Made by a program: the position numbers and the translations under genes
Part shown: one piece after another, positions 40,015-48,072 of the stretch
How positions within the stretch are numbered: position 1 is the stretch's first letter
How the letters are laid out: every line of letters begins with the position of its first letter
Notes under the pieces: generated by a model
Databases searched by the model: none
What the model was told of the DNA's origin: nothing
What the model saw: the letters and a program-made list of their open reading frames with translations, nothing else
Assembly (NCBI GenBank): GCA_046728155.1
Contig: JBKPDY010000022.1
Coordinates: forward strand, 1 to 61,525
Reading direction: 5' to 3'
DNA from: CAWDLX01 sp046728155
GTDB lineage: Bacteria; Actinomycetota; Actinomycetes; Mycobacteriales; Micromonosporaceae
DNA length: 61,525 nt

Positions 40015-42561
40015 GTGGTTGCGGGCGACCTCGACGACGGGCTGCGTGCCGCGATCACGTACGTGGCTCGGGTGCCCAACCTGCTCGTGGCCTGCGACTA
40101 CGACGGCACACTGGCGCCGCTGGTGGACGAGCCGAGCCACGCCGTTCCGCTCCCGGCGGCGGCCGACGCCGTCCGCTCCCTCGCCGCCCTGCCGCAGACG
40201 ACGGTCGCGGTCGTCTCCGGCCGATCGTTGCGTGACCTCGCCGCGCTGTCCCGCCTACCAAGCGAGGTACGGCTGGTCGGCAGCCACGGCACCGAGTTCG
40301 ACGTGGGTTTCGTCGAACGGATCGACCCCGACCAGGCCGAGCTGCGGACGCGGCTCGGTCGGGAGCTCTCGCTGATCGCCGGAGGTCTGACCGGCGTCAA
40401 GCTGGAGCAGAAACCGGCCAGCATCGCCGTGCACACCAGGCTCGCCGACCACGACCGGGCGGCGGAGATCATCGACGCCATCCGCACCGGACCGTCCACA
40501 TGGAACGGAGTGCACGCGACGTTCGGCAAGGACGTCATCGAGCTCTCGGTGGTGGCGCCGGACAAGGGCTCGGCCGTCGACACGCTGCGTACCCAGATCT
40601 CGGCCAGCGCCGTCGTGTTCTTCAGCGACGACTCGACCGACGAGGACGTATTCCTCAAGCTCACCGGCCCTGACCTGGGGGTAAAGGTCGGTGTCGGGGA
40701 AACGCAGGCAGCGTACCGGGTCGACGACCCCGACATGGCGGTGACGGCGCTGGCCTTTCTCACCGAATGCCGGCGCCGATGGCTCTTCGGGGAGCATGCG
40801 GTCCCCATCGAGCGGCACACGCTGCTCAGTAACGGCCGCACCGTCGCCTTGCTCACCCCCTCGGCGACGGTCGCTTGGCTGTGCCAGCCCAGGCCGGACT
40901 CGCCCGCGGTCTTCGCCGCCCTGCTCGGAGACGACTCGGCGGGATACTTCTCGGTCGGGCCCTACCTGCCCGGCCGGTCTGACGTGCTGCCGCTCGGGCA
41001 GCGCTACCGGCCCGGCACCATGACGGTGGAGACCCGGTGGTCCGGGCTGACCGTCACCGACTTCATCGGCGGTACCTCGCCCGCCAGCACATTCATCCGG
41101 GTCCTCGACGGACATGTCGCGGCGCGGATCGCCTTCGCGCCGCGTCCGGAGTTCGGCCAGGTGCCCACCCAGCTGCAACCGGTCGGCGACGAGCTTCGGG
41201 TGTACGGATCGAACGAACCCATGAGCCTGGTGGCACCGGGCGTCGACTGGGAGATCGTCGACGAGGGCGGCCATCACACCGCCCACGCGATCGTCGACCT
41301 CGCGCGCACCGGCGGCACCGTCACGCTGGAGCTGCGTTTCAACGGACCCACCCCCGCGCCGGTCGTGAGCGTGGCCGAGATCCGGGCGCAACAGGCCGCA
41401 TCGGAGCAGCCGTGGCGCGAGTGGGCGGCGACTCTGCGGCTACCCTCGCGAAACCGCGAACTCGTCCGGCGCAGCGCGTTGACACTTCGTGCCCTCTACT
41501 ACGAACCGACCGGCGCCATCATCGCCGCCGGGACCTCCTCGCTTCCGGAGGAGATGGGCGGTGTCCGAAACTGGGACTACCGCTACTGCTGGCTGCGCGA
41601 CGCGGCGATGAGCGCGCAAGCGTTGGTCCAGCTCGGCTCCACCGAGGAGGCCGAAGGACTGCTGGCCTGGACCCTTCGCATCATCGAAGGCACTGCCGGC
41701 CATCCGGAGCGCTTGCACCCACTCTACACAGTGGACGGTTTCGAGCTGGGTGCCGAGGCAGTCATCGATACCCTTCCCGGCTATGCGGGTTCCCGCCCGG
41801 TCCGGGTCGGCAACGCCGCCAACCGGCAGGTGCAGCTGGACGTTTTCGGCCCCATCGCGGACCTGCTCAGCCACTTCGCCGACGCCAAGGGCGGACTTCA
41901 GCCGTGGCAGGTCGAGCTGCTCCGTGACATGGTGGAGGCGGTCTCGCGGCGCTGGCACGAACCCGACCATGGCATCTGGGAGGCTCGCATCCCGCCCCGC
42001 CACCACGTGTACTCCAAGGTCATGGGTTGGCTCACGGTCGATCGGGCACTGCGGATGTGCGACAAGTTCCACATCACGCCCGGCCCCGGCTGGGCCGAAC
42101 TAAGGGACACGATCGCGGAGAACGTACTGACCCACGGCTGGCACGATGAGGCGGGCGCCTACACAGTCGCGTACGACTACGTGGAGATGGACGCCTCGTC
42201 ACTCTGGATCGGCCTCTCCGGGCTGCTCGCCGACGACGACCCCCGGTTCCTCGCGACCGTCCTGGCGGTGGAGCGCGACCTTCGCAGCGGCCCGATCGTC
42301 TACCGGTACCGGTGGGATGACGGCCTGCCCGGGCGGGAAGGCGGGTTCCACATCTGCAGCGCCTGGCTGGTTGAGGCGTACCTGCGCACGGGCCGCCGAG
42401 CCGACGCCGAGGAGCTCTTCGAGCAGATGGTCGGTTGCGCCGGGCCCACCGGCCTGCTGCCCGAGCAGTACGACGCCTTGACCGAACGCGGTCTGGGCAA
42501 CCATCCCCAGGCGTACAGTCACCTCGGCCTGATCAACTGTGCCTTCCTGCTGGACGAGTGA
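40015..42561 (+). CDS. fusion of trehalose-6-phosphate phosphatase (OtsB) and GH15-type trehalase/glucoamylase domain
   Basis: An 848-residue two-domain protein. Residues 1-250 are a HAD-type OtsB: VACDYDGTLAPL (D28, D30), VAVVSGRSLRDL, LVGSHGTEFDV and FFSDDSTDEDVF. Residues about 260-848 are a GH15-like catalytic domain: GVRNWDYRYCWLRDAAMSAQ, GIWEARIPPRHHVYSKVMGW, and LLPEQYDALTERGLGNHPQA, holding the two likely catalytic glutamates. Actinobacterial acid trehalases belong to this GH15 group, so one polypeptide could both finish and degrade trehalose. GTG start with AGGAGG upstream. Confidence 0.9.
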   Translation: MVAGDLDDGLRAAITYVARVPNLLVACDYDGTLAPLVDEPSHAVPLPAAADAVRSLAALPQTTVAVVSGRSLRDLAALSRLPSEVRLVGSHGTEFDVGFVERIDPDQAELRTRLGRELSLIAGGLTGVKLEQKPASIAVHTRLADHDRAAEIIDAIRTGPSTWNGVHATFGKDVIELSVVAPDKGSAVDTLRTQISASAVVFFSDDSTDEDVFLKLTGPDLGVKVGVGETQAAYRVDDPDMAVTALAFLTECRRRWLFGEHAVPIERHTLLSNGRTVALLTPSATVAWLCQPRPDSPAVFAALLGDDSAGYFSVGPYLPGRSDVLPLGQRYRPGTMTVETRWSGLTVTDFIGGTSPASTFIRVLDGHVAARIAFAPRPEFGQVPTQLQPVGDELRVYGSNEPMSLVAPGVDWEIVDEGGHHTAHAIVDLARTGGTVTLELRFNGPTPAPVVSVAEIRAQQAASEQPWREWAATLRLPSRNRELVRRSALTLRALYYEPTGAIIAAGTSSLPEEMGGVRNWDYRYCWLRDAAMSAQALVQLGSTEEAEGLLAWTLRIIEGTAGHPERLHPLYTVDGFELGAEAVIDTLPGYAGSRPVRVGNAANRQVQLDVFGPIADLLSHFADAKGGLQPWQVELLRDMVEAVSRRWHEPDHGIWEARIPPRHHVYSKVMGWLTVDRALRMCDKFHITPGPGWAELRDTIAENVLTHGWHDEAGAYTVAYDYVEMDASSLWIGLSGLLADDDPRFLATVLAVERDLRSGPIVYRYRWDDGLPGREGGFHICSAWLVEAYLRTGRRADAEELFEQMVGCAGPTGLLPEQYDALTERGLGNHPQAYSHLGLINCAFLLDE

Positions 42562-42595
42562 ACCCCGACCAGGCCCCGTAAGCCGCCCCGACCCG

Positions 42596-42601
42596 CATAA
42601 T
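42596..42601 (+). promoter_or_regulatory. -10 hexamer of a probable leaderless promoter (Acg-like gene)
   Basis: CATAAT, five of six matches to TATAAT, lies 6 nt before the ATG at 42608. It is the best -10 match of the leaderless series. Confidence 0.55.
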
Positions 42602-42607
42602 TGCTGC

Positions 42608-43420
42608 ATGGCCGACCTGCAGGTGACCGCGGCCCTGGCCGGCTCGGCCGCCGCGGCGGGCGCGGCGCCGACACTGCCCTCCCCGCTGGTCCGCGACGAG
42701 AACCGTCCGTGGCGTTGGGTCGTCCACACCGGTTCGCTGGATCTCTACGCCGAGCGCGAGCCGGTCTACTTCCCAGGACGGCAGCGCCATGGCCTGTCGC
42801 CCGAAGATCGCGTCATCCTGATCAACTGCGGCGGCGCCCTGCACCGGGCTCAGGTCGCCCTCGCCGCGGGCGGATTCGAATCGTCCGTGTCGCTGCTCCC
42901 CGACGACGACCCGAGCCACGTGGCCACGCTCACGCCCACCCAGGCGATAGAGGTGACTGATGAGGCCCGGGAGCGCCTCGCGGCGTCGGCCGGGGCCGAA
43001 GCGCCCGCGACTCCCGCGGGCGCGCCTGCCCGGCCGGGTAGGCGGCCGACCACTGTGGCGATGAAGGCGCTCATCGGTGCCGCCGAGGCCGAAGGAGTGC
43101 ACGTCCGGCTGCTCGACCGGACCGAGGTGCTCCGGCTTGCCTCCTCGACGCCGGTGACCCGTTCGGTCCGGGGCCGGGTCAGCCAGGACGACGGCGGCGT
43201 GTACGGCGTGCTCTACGGGGAGTCCGACACCGCCGACGCGTGGTTGCGCGCCGGCGAGGCCCTCTCCGCGCTGCGGCTCGAGGCGACCCGCCGCGGGCTT
43301 TCGGTTTCGCCGTCATCCTCCGTTGTGGAGCTGCGCGGTGGACGAGCCGTCGTGCGGACCCTCCTCCCACGGAACTCGACGCCCTATCTCGCCGTCCGGG
43401 TGGATTCGTCACCCGGGTGA
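42608..43420 (+). CDS. nitroreductase-like (Acg/TM_1586-type) protein
   Basis: A 270-residue protein. PLVRDENRPWRWVVHTGSLD near the N-terminus and GGALHRAQVALAAGGFESSV resemble actinobacterial nitroreductase-fold proteins of the Acg group, which in mycobacteria are dormancy-linked. YGESDTADAWLRAGEALSAL is the second typical block, and the C-terminal LPRNSTPYLAVRVDSSPG lacks the usual extra loop. Cofactor use is uncertain: Acg-type proteins may sequester rather than use FMN. Probably leaderless from the CATAAT upstream. Overlaps the convergent oxidase gene by 12 bp. Confidence 0.7.
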   Translation: MADLQVTAALAGSAAAAGAAPTLPSPLVRDENRPWRWVVHTGSLDLYAEREPVYFPGRQRHGLSPEDRVILINCGGALHRAQVALAAGGFESSVSLLPDDDPSHVATLTPTQAIEVTDEARERLAASAGAEAPATPAGAPARPGRRPTTVAMKALIGAAEAEGVHVRLLDRTEVLRLASSTPVTRSVRGRVSQDDGGVYGVLYGESDTADAWLRAGEALSALRLEATRRGLSVSPSSSVVELRGGRAVVRTLLPRNSTPYLAVRVDSSPG

Positions 43421-44527
43421 GAACCGCTGCGGTGTGAGCCGCCCGACGTCCAGGCCCGCCGCCCCGAGTTCGTCCGGCACGGGCTGGCCGTGCACCAGGA
43501 CGGCCGCGAGTCGGGCCATCGCCGGTGCCGTCTGCATCCCGTACCCACCCTGTCCGGCCAGCCAGACGAAGCCCGCGTACGCCGGATCGACGCCAACCAC
43601 CGGATTGCGGTCCGGCGAAAAGGTCCGCAGCCCGGCCCAACTCATGCGGACGTGCCTGAGGTCCAAAGTGGTCGCTTCGTTGACCCGGTCGAGGGCGAGC
43701 GCGACGTCCTCTGTGGACGCACGGGCGTCGCTCGGCTCCGAGGCGGTTTCGTCGGCCGGCGAGATCAGCAGCGCGTCGCCCTCGGGCCGGAAGTAGAACC
43801 CTTCGGCGACATCGGCGACCAGCGGCCAGTCCCGCCGGACCGCCGGGGTGGTGACGATGGCGACCGTGCGGCGCAGCGGCCGGAACCCGATCGCCGGCAC
43901 ACCCAGGACCGAGGCCACGTTGTCGGCCCAGGCGCCGGCCGCGTCCACCACCGTCGCGGCGAGGATGGTGCCCGCGTCGGTCTCCAACCGCCAACCGTCG
44001 CCGTCGCGGGAACCTGAGCGCAGCCGCGCCCCGGTCAGGATCGCGACCCCGCTCCGGAGCGCCCGCCGACGATACCGGTCGAACAGGCCTGCGACATCGA
44101 GGTCCTGAGCTCCGTCCTCGGCCGCCGCCGCGGCAAGCCACTCCGGGCGCAGCGCCGGGCAGAGTGCACGTGCCTCCTCCGGCGAGATAGCGCGCAGCAA
44201 GGGCTCGGTGGCGACCAGGCGCTCCACAGTGGACTCATGGCCCACCCCGGCTACCCAGACCAAAGGGCGGGGATTCAGCAGCGGCGCCTCGTCTGCCTCG
44301 ACCATCGAGAGGTACGGCCGGGATGCGCGGGTCAGGGCGCGGATCTCCGGACTGCCGTACGACTCGAGGAACGCGGCCGCTGATCGACCGCTGGCATGAT
44401 GGGCGAGCCGCTCCTCCTGCTCTACGACCACGACCCGTATGTCATCGCCACCGAGCTCAGCGGCGACGCTGATGCCCGCGATACCTCCGCCGACGACCGC
44501 GACGTCGAACCGTACCCGGGTCTGCAT
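43409..44527 (-). CDS. FAD-dependent DAO-family oxidoreductase (D-amino acid or glycine oxidase-like)
   Basis: A 372-residue flavoprotein. The Rossmann dinucleotide motif is VAVVGGGIAGISVAAELG (residues 9-26), followed by VVVEQEERLAHHASGRSAAA, the second FAD contact of the DAO family. VVDAAGAWADNVASVLG is the conserved mid-domain motif, and FVWLAGQGGYGMQTAPAMA the C-terminal one. Substrate is probably an imino or D-amino acid. The D-aminoacylase and D-serine dehydratase-like genes 4-6 kb away are compatible with D-amino acid catabolism. ATG at 44525-44527 with TAGGTT six nt upstream. Confidence 0.88.
   Translation of the reverse strand: MQTRVRFDVAVVGGGIAGISVAAELGGDDIRVVVVEQEERLAHHASGRSAAAFLESYGSPEIRALTRASRPYLSMVEADEAPLLNPRPLVWVAGVGHESTVERLVATEPLLRAISPEEARALCPALRPEWLAAAAAEDGAQDLDVAGLFDRYRRRALRSGVAILTGARLRSGSRDGDGWRLETDAGTILAATVVDAAGAWADNVASVLGVPAIGFRPLRRTVAIVTTPAVRRDWPLVADVAEGFYFRPEGDALLISPADETASEPSDARASTEDVALALDRVNEATTLDLRHVRMSWAGLRTFSPDRNPVVGVDPAYAGFVWLAGQGGYGMQTAPAMARLAAVLVHGQPVPDELGAAGLDVGRLTPQRFSPG
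44223..44233. repeat. TCCACWGTGGA palindrome
   Basis: TCCACAGTGGA, inside the DAO-family oxidoreductase gene. One of five perfect copies in the window (also 30456, 45444, 56617, 58368). Confidence 0.7.
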
Positions 44528-44533
44528 AGGACC

Positions 44534-44539
44534 AACCTA
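44534..44539 (-). promoter_or_regulatory. -10 hexamer of a probable leaderless promoter (DAO-family gene)
   Basis: TAGGTT on the minus strand lies 6 nt before the ATG start of the oxidoreductase, with no ribosome site between. Confidence 0.45.
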
Positions 44540-44643
44540 GGGTTGCGCACGTACGGCGCCGCGACGGGAGGGCTACGTCGTGTCGTGGCCCCCATAAGGG
44601 CACAACGATGACGTAGGTCCGCTCTCCCGCTCGACCATATGGC

Positions 44644-44910
44644 TCAGGCGAGCGGGACCTCCAGGTACCTCAGGCCCCGCATGTCCAGCCAGACCCTGTC
44701 GGGTCCGCGCACAACGCGCATCAGCACGGCTTCGCAGGCGGGGCACCGTGCCACCATCCCCGGCCCGAGCGGGTCGTACAGGCGAGCCTGCGCGACCGGA
44801 CCGACCAGCCCGCAGCTGACACACTCGCCACGAGCGACGGTCATGTCGACCGCGAACAGCTCGCGCAGTCCACCCGCCATCTCGTTGCCGTCCAGATAGG
44901 TGTCTGTCAT
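44644..44910 (-). CDS. DUF6510-like zinc-ribbon protein
   Basis: An 88-residue protein with two CxxC knuckles, GECVSCGLVG and VARCPACEAV, forming a zinc ribbon, and an N-terminal DGNEMAGGLRELFAVDMT. It starts one base after the stop of the ferredoxin-reductase-like gene and ends the three-gene leftward unit with the sulfite-oxidase-like gene. This trio is common in actinobacteria, so it probably helps that redox enzyme; direct evidence is lacking. Confidence 0.8.
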   Translation of the reverse strand: MTDTYLDGNEMAGGLRELFAVDMTVARGECVSCGLVGPVAQARLYDPLGPGMVARCPACEAVLMRVVRGPDRVWLDMRGLRYLEVPLA

Positions 44911-44911
44911 C

Positions 44912-45682
44912 TCAGCCTCCCGATGGCCCGAACCGCTCGGTCTTGACCCGCTCCGGCGCATGGCCCGCGGCCACCAGCAGATTCGCGACCACCTCGACGA
45001 ACGCGGTCGGCCCACAGACGTAGCACGCCGGCTCGAACGAGGCCGGCCACCCGGCCTCGATGAGGTCCTTTGCCTGCAGACGACCCGGCGGTCGCGACCA
45101 CCCCTCGGGTGTGGAGCGGGTGTACACCCATGCCACGTCCAGGCCATTGTCCTCACGGACACGACGCGCCAGCTCCTCGGCGTAGAAGGTGTCCGCCGGA
45201 GAGCGCACCGAATAGATGAGCCGGAACGGCACCCGCGAGTCGGCCTGGGCCCGATCCCGGATCATCGCCATCAGCGGGACGACGCCGGATCCGCCACCGA
45301 CCAGCAGTACCGGTGCGGTCGCATCCGAGCGCCAGGTGAAGTATCCACCGACCGGCCCACGGATCTCGAACCGGTCACCGGGTCCGGCCACTTCCACCAG
45401 GTACGGAGAGACCTCCCCATCCTGGACCTGTTGGACGGTCAGCTCCACTGTGGACAGCGTCGCGTCGCCGGCGTGGCCCGGAGCCGATGCGATCGAGTAC
45501 GAGCGCTGGGTGGAGTAGCCGTCCTCGGCGGTGAGGCGGATGTCAACGTGCTGGCCGGCGAGGTGACCGGGCCACTCGGGCACATCGAGCACCAGCGTAC
45601 GGGCGACCGCGGTCTCCTCGCGTACCGCGGACACCGTGGCCACCCGCCAGGCCAGGCGTTGGCGGACAACGACGTTAGTCAC
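44912..45682 (-). CDS. ferredoxin reductase-type FAD/NAD(P)H oxidoreductase
   Basis: A 256-residue flavoprotein of the FNR superfamily. RSYSIASAPGHAG (RxYS FAD motif), PVGGYFTWRSD and LLVGGGSGVVPLMAMIRDRA (NAD-ribose loop) are present, and ACYVCGPTAFVEVVANLL is the C-terminal nicotinamide motif. There is no iron-sulfur domain. GTG start at 45680-45682 overlaps the upstream stop by 8 bp. It probably delivers electrons to or from the sulfite-oxidase-like partner. Confidence 0.9.
   Translation of the reverse strand: MTNVVVRQRLAWRVATVSAVREETAVARTLVLDVPEWPGHLAGQHVDIRLTAEDGYSTQRSYSIASAPGHAGDATLSTVELTVQQVQDGEVSPYLVEVAGPGDRFEIRGPVGGYFTWRSDATAPVLLVGGGSGVVPLMAMIRDRAQADSRVPFRLIYSVRSPADTFYAEELARRVREDNGLDVAWVYTRSTPEGWSRPPGRLQAKDLIEAGWPASFEPACYVCGPTAFVEVVANLLVAAGHAPERVKTERFGPSGG
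45444..45454. repeat. TCCACWGTGGA palindrome
   Basis: TCCACTGTGGA, inside the ferredoxin-reductase-like gene. Confidence 0.7.
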
Positions 45683-46271
45683 CCCAGTACCTCTGCTCGC
45701 GCCACGGGTCGCCGTAGTTGTGGTACCCGAGGCTCTCCCAGAAGCCGGGCTCGTCACTCAGCCTCAGCTCGATCTCCTTGACCCACTTGGCGCTCTTCCA
45801 GAAGTACAGGTGAGGCACCAGGAGCCGGGCGGGGCCGCCGTGCTCTGCTTCGAGCGGCTCGCCGCCGAACTCGTACGCGATCCAGGCCTTGCCATCGAGC
45901 AGGTCCTCGAGCGGAAGGTTGGTCGTGTAACCACCGTAGGAGTGCACCAGTGCGAAGTCGCCGACACTGTCCACATTCTCCATCAACGTGTCGACGCTGA
46001 CTCCCTTCCAGTCCGTACGCAGCTTCGACCACTTCGTCACGCAATGGATGTCGACGGTCGGTGTCTCAGCCGGAAGGGCGAGCAACTCCGACCAGGACCA
46101 GGTGTGCCGCTGGCCGGGTTCGGAGCTGATCGCGAACTCCCATTGGGAGAGGTCCACCCGCGGCGTCGGCCCGGCCGAAAGCACCGGGAAGTCCTTGGTC
46201 AGGTACTGACCCGGCGGCAGGCTTTCGTCAGTTCTGCGGCGTCCGGTGAAACCGCGTGAGATCACACTCAT
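45675..46271 (-). CDS. sulfite oxidase-like molybdopterin oxidoreductase
   Basis: A 198-residue single-domain molybdoenzyme. C77 in TVDIHCVTKWSKLRTDWKGV is the expected molybdenum ligand. SYGGYTTNLPLEDLLDGKAW and GEPLEAEHGGPARLLVPHLY, then FWKSAKWVKEIEL, are the other family blocks. It lacks the dimerisation domain of true sulfite oxidases and has no Tat signal, so it is cytosolic and close to YedY/MsrP-type catalytic domains in size. It heads the trio with the reductase and zinc ribbon. Substrate unknown. Confidence 0.9.
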   Translation of the reverse strand: MSVISRGFTGRRRTDESLPPGQYLTKDFPVLSAGPTPRVDLSQWEFAISSEPGQRHTWSWSELLALPAETPTVDIHCVTKWSKLRTDWKGVSVDTLMENVDSVGDFALVHSYGGYTTNLPLEDLLDGKAWIAYEFGGEPLEAEHGGPARLLVPHLYFWKSAKWVKEIELRLSDEPGFWESLGYHNYGDPWREQRYWGD

Positions 46272-46305
46272 GTCACTCCTCGCCGTGCGAGCGTGCCCGG
46301 GGCGC

Positions 46306-47043
46306 CTAGGTGCCGGCGTGCCTATCCATAAAGGAAAGCATGTCCCGCCACGCTTTGTCGCAAGCATCGCGGTGCTCCGCGAAGGTCCGGTCGAAGAAGC
46401 TGTGCGGCGCGCCCGGAAAGACCTCGACCTGGACCGGCACGCCCTGCTCGCGGGCCTGCCCGGCGAACGCCTCGACCTCGTCGACCGGGGTGAAGTCGGC
46501 GCCGGCGGCGAGCATCAGTAGCGGCGAGCGCATGCGGGGCAGTAGATCGCTCACGCGGGATGGCCGGCCGTAGAAGCCCATGCAACCGGCGAGGCCGTGC
46601 CCGGCGGCGGACTGTGACCACGAGTTGGAGCCACCGAAACAGAAGCCGACCGTGAACACGGCGACGGCGGAGGTCCGCTCGCGGAGCCAGCCGACCGCGG
46701 CACCGGTGTCGTCGGCGATTGCATCCCGGCTCGTCTGCTCGACGTGCGGCATGTACGCGAAGTCCTCGTCGCGGGCACCGATCCCAGCCGTCCGTCCGAA
46801 GTAGTCGATCGCGACGGCAGGTACGCCGGCCTCGGCGAAACGCACCGCGAGCTCCCGGTAGAACGTGTGCAGACCCCGGACATCAGGGAGAATCACGATC
46901 CCGCGGGCGTTCGGCCCGGCCGGACTCGCATGGTACGCGGCGAACCGCGTGCCGTCAGCGGAAGTCAACACCAGATCGCCGTGGTCGCCGACGCTCCCCA
47001 CAACCGGGGGCGCGGGCGGACGGGCATCGTCGCCGTAACACAT
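46306..47043 (-). CDS. dienelactone hydrolase family protein
   Basis: A 245-residue alpha/beta hydrolase. The nucleophile is C135 in TVGFCFGGSNSW, the acid is the Asp of AAGADFTPVDEV and the histidine is in PGAPHSFFDRTF. GIVILPDVRGLHTFYRELA is the oxyanion-hole region. These hydrolyse dienelactone-like esters in aromatic degradation, but many homologues act on other small esters. No other aromatic-degradation gene is nearby. ATG at 47041-47043; a TAGGAC sequence lies 6 nt upstream. Confidence 0.88.
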   Translation of the reverse strand: MCYGDDARPPAPPVVGSVGDHGDLVLTSADGTRFAAYHASPAGPNARGIVILPDVRGLHTFYRELAVRFAEAGVPAVAIDYFGRTAGIGARDEDFAYMPHVEQTSRDAIADDTGAAVGWLRERTSAVAVFTVGFCFGGSNSWSQSAAGHGLAGCMGFYGRPSRVSDLLPRMRSPLLMLAAGADFTPVDEVEAFAGQAREQGVPVQVEVFPGAPHSFFDRTFAEHRDACDKAWRDMLSFMDRHAGT

Positions 47044-47210
47044 GGATCAGTCCTACCACGTCTGTCCCGTGGACATCCGGGTATCCCGCTCGGGTTCACC
47101 GAGCCTGGTCGATGCGTGGATCCAAGCCCGTGCCCATAGCCGGTCAGAAGAATGGAGCGCTGAAGTTCGACAGGCCACCGGCCCGTGGCCGTCCGACGCG
47201 GGAGGCGTCC

Positions 47211-47945
47211 ATGCATCGTCTGCGCACAGTCATGACAGCGGCCGCGATACCTGCCGCCGCGATTGTCGGGCTCGCACTGACTTCCGGCGCTGCCACCAAT
47301 GCGCCGTCGACCGGGGCGCCGGGTGCGGCCGCCACGCAACCGGCCCCGCGGACCAACCCGCACGCTCCGCCGACTCAGGTACCGCCGTTCACGATGCCGC
47401 CGAGGACATTCAACACGCCGCCATTCACCGGCTTCCCGCCGAAGGCCCAGACGGGTTCGCCATCGAACACATCCGCTGGTCCGACGCCGTCCACCAGCTC
47501 GCCGAGCCCGTCGGCGTCCGCATCCGCCTCCGCCAGCCGGAGCCCCGGCGGCGCTGCCGGCTCGCCGGCGACAAACTGCACCGGCACGACGGTGACCCGA
47601 CCGGTGACCGTGGAGGCGGGCACGGCCGGCGGCAGGCAGGCCATTGTGGACGGTGACGGATGCGCGATGTACGTCTTCACCGCGGATATCCCACAGCACA
47701 GCGCTTGCACCGGCGCGTGCCTGCAGCAGCGGCCTCCGGTGCTCGGTCCGGCCAGGGCGGGCCAGGGCGTCCGGCAGACCAACCTGGCCACGTTCACCCG
47801 TCCCGACCGCACTCGGCAGGCGACCTTCTTCGGCCACCAGCTCTACTACTTCACCGGCGACACCCAGCCCGGCCAGGCCAACGGCCAGGCCGCCGGCCAG
47901 GGGTGGTTCCTGGTCAACCCCACCGGCCACCCGATCCGGCCGTGA
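47211..47945 (+). CDS. secreted protein with Lipoprotein_15 (COG4315) repeat domain
   Basis: A 244-residue protein. The N-terminal signal peptide is RTVMTAAAIPAAAIVGLALT (about residues 5-24); no lipobox cysteine is visible. A Pro/Ser/Thr/Ala-rich stretch (about 30-115) may span the cell wall. The C-terminal domain has the Y-x4-D hallmark in DGCAMYVFTADIPQHSACTG and an ACLQQRPPVL where most homologues have WPP, then FGHQLYYFTGD and GWFLVNPTG. ATG 47211 with GGGAGG upstream. Function unknown; surface protein. Confidence 0.85.
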   Translation: MHRLRTVMTAAAIPAAAIVGLALTSGAATNAPSTGAPGAAATQPAPRTNPHAPPTQVPPFTMPPRTFNTPPFTGFPPKAQTGSPSNTSAGPTPSTSSPSPSASASASASRSPGGAAGSPATNCTGTTVTRPVTVEAGTAGGRQAIVDGDGCAMYVFTADIPQHSACTGACLQQRPPVLGPARAGQGVRQTNLATFTRPDRTRQATFFGHQLYYFTGDTQPGQANGQAAGQGWFLVNPTGHPIRP

Positions 47946-48072
47946 CCGTCAAGCCGATCCGGCGTCGTCGGACGCTCTTGGGGGTTCGGCGAGAGGCGAC
48001 AGCACCTGCATCTGCTGCGGCAACCGGGGCCGCGGCCAGCTGTCGCGTCGAGGCGGCATCTGTTATGCAGGT

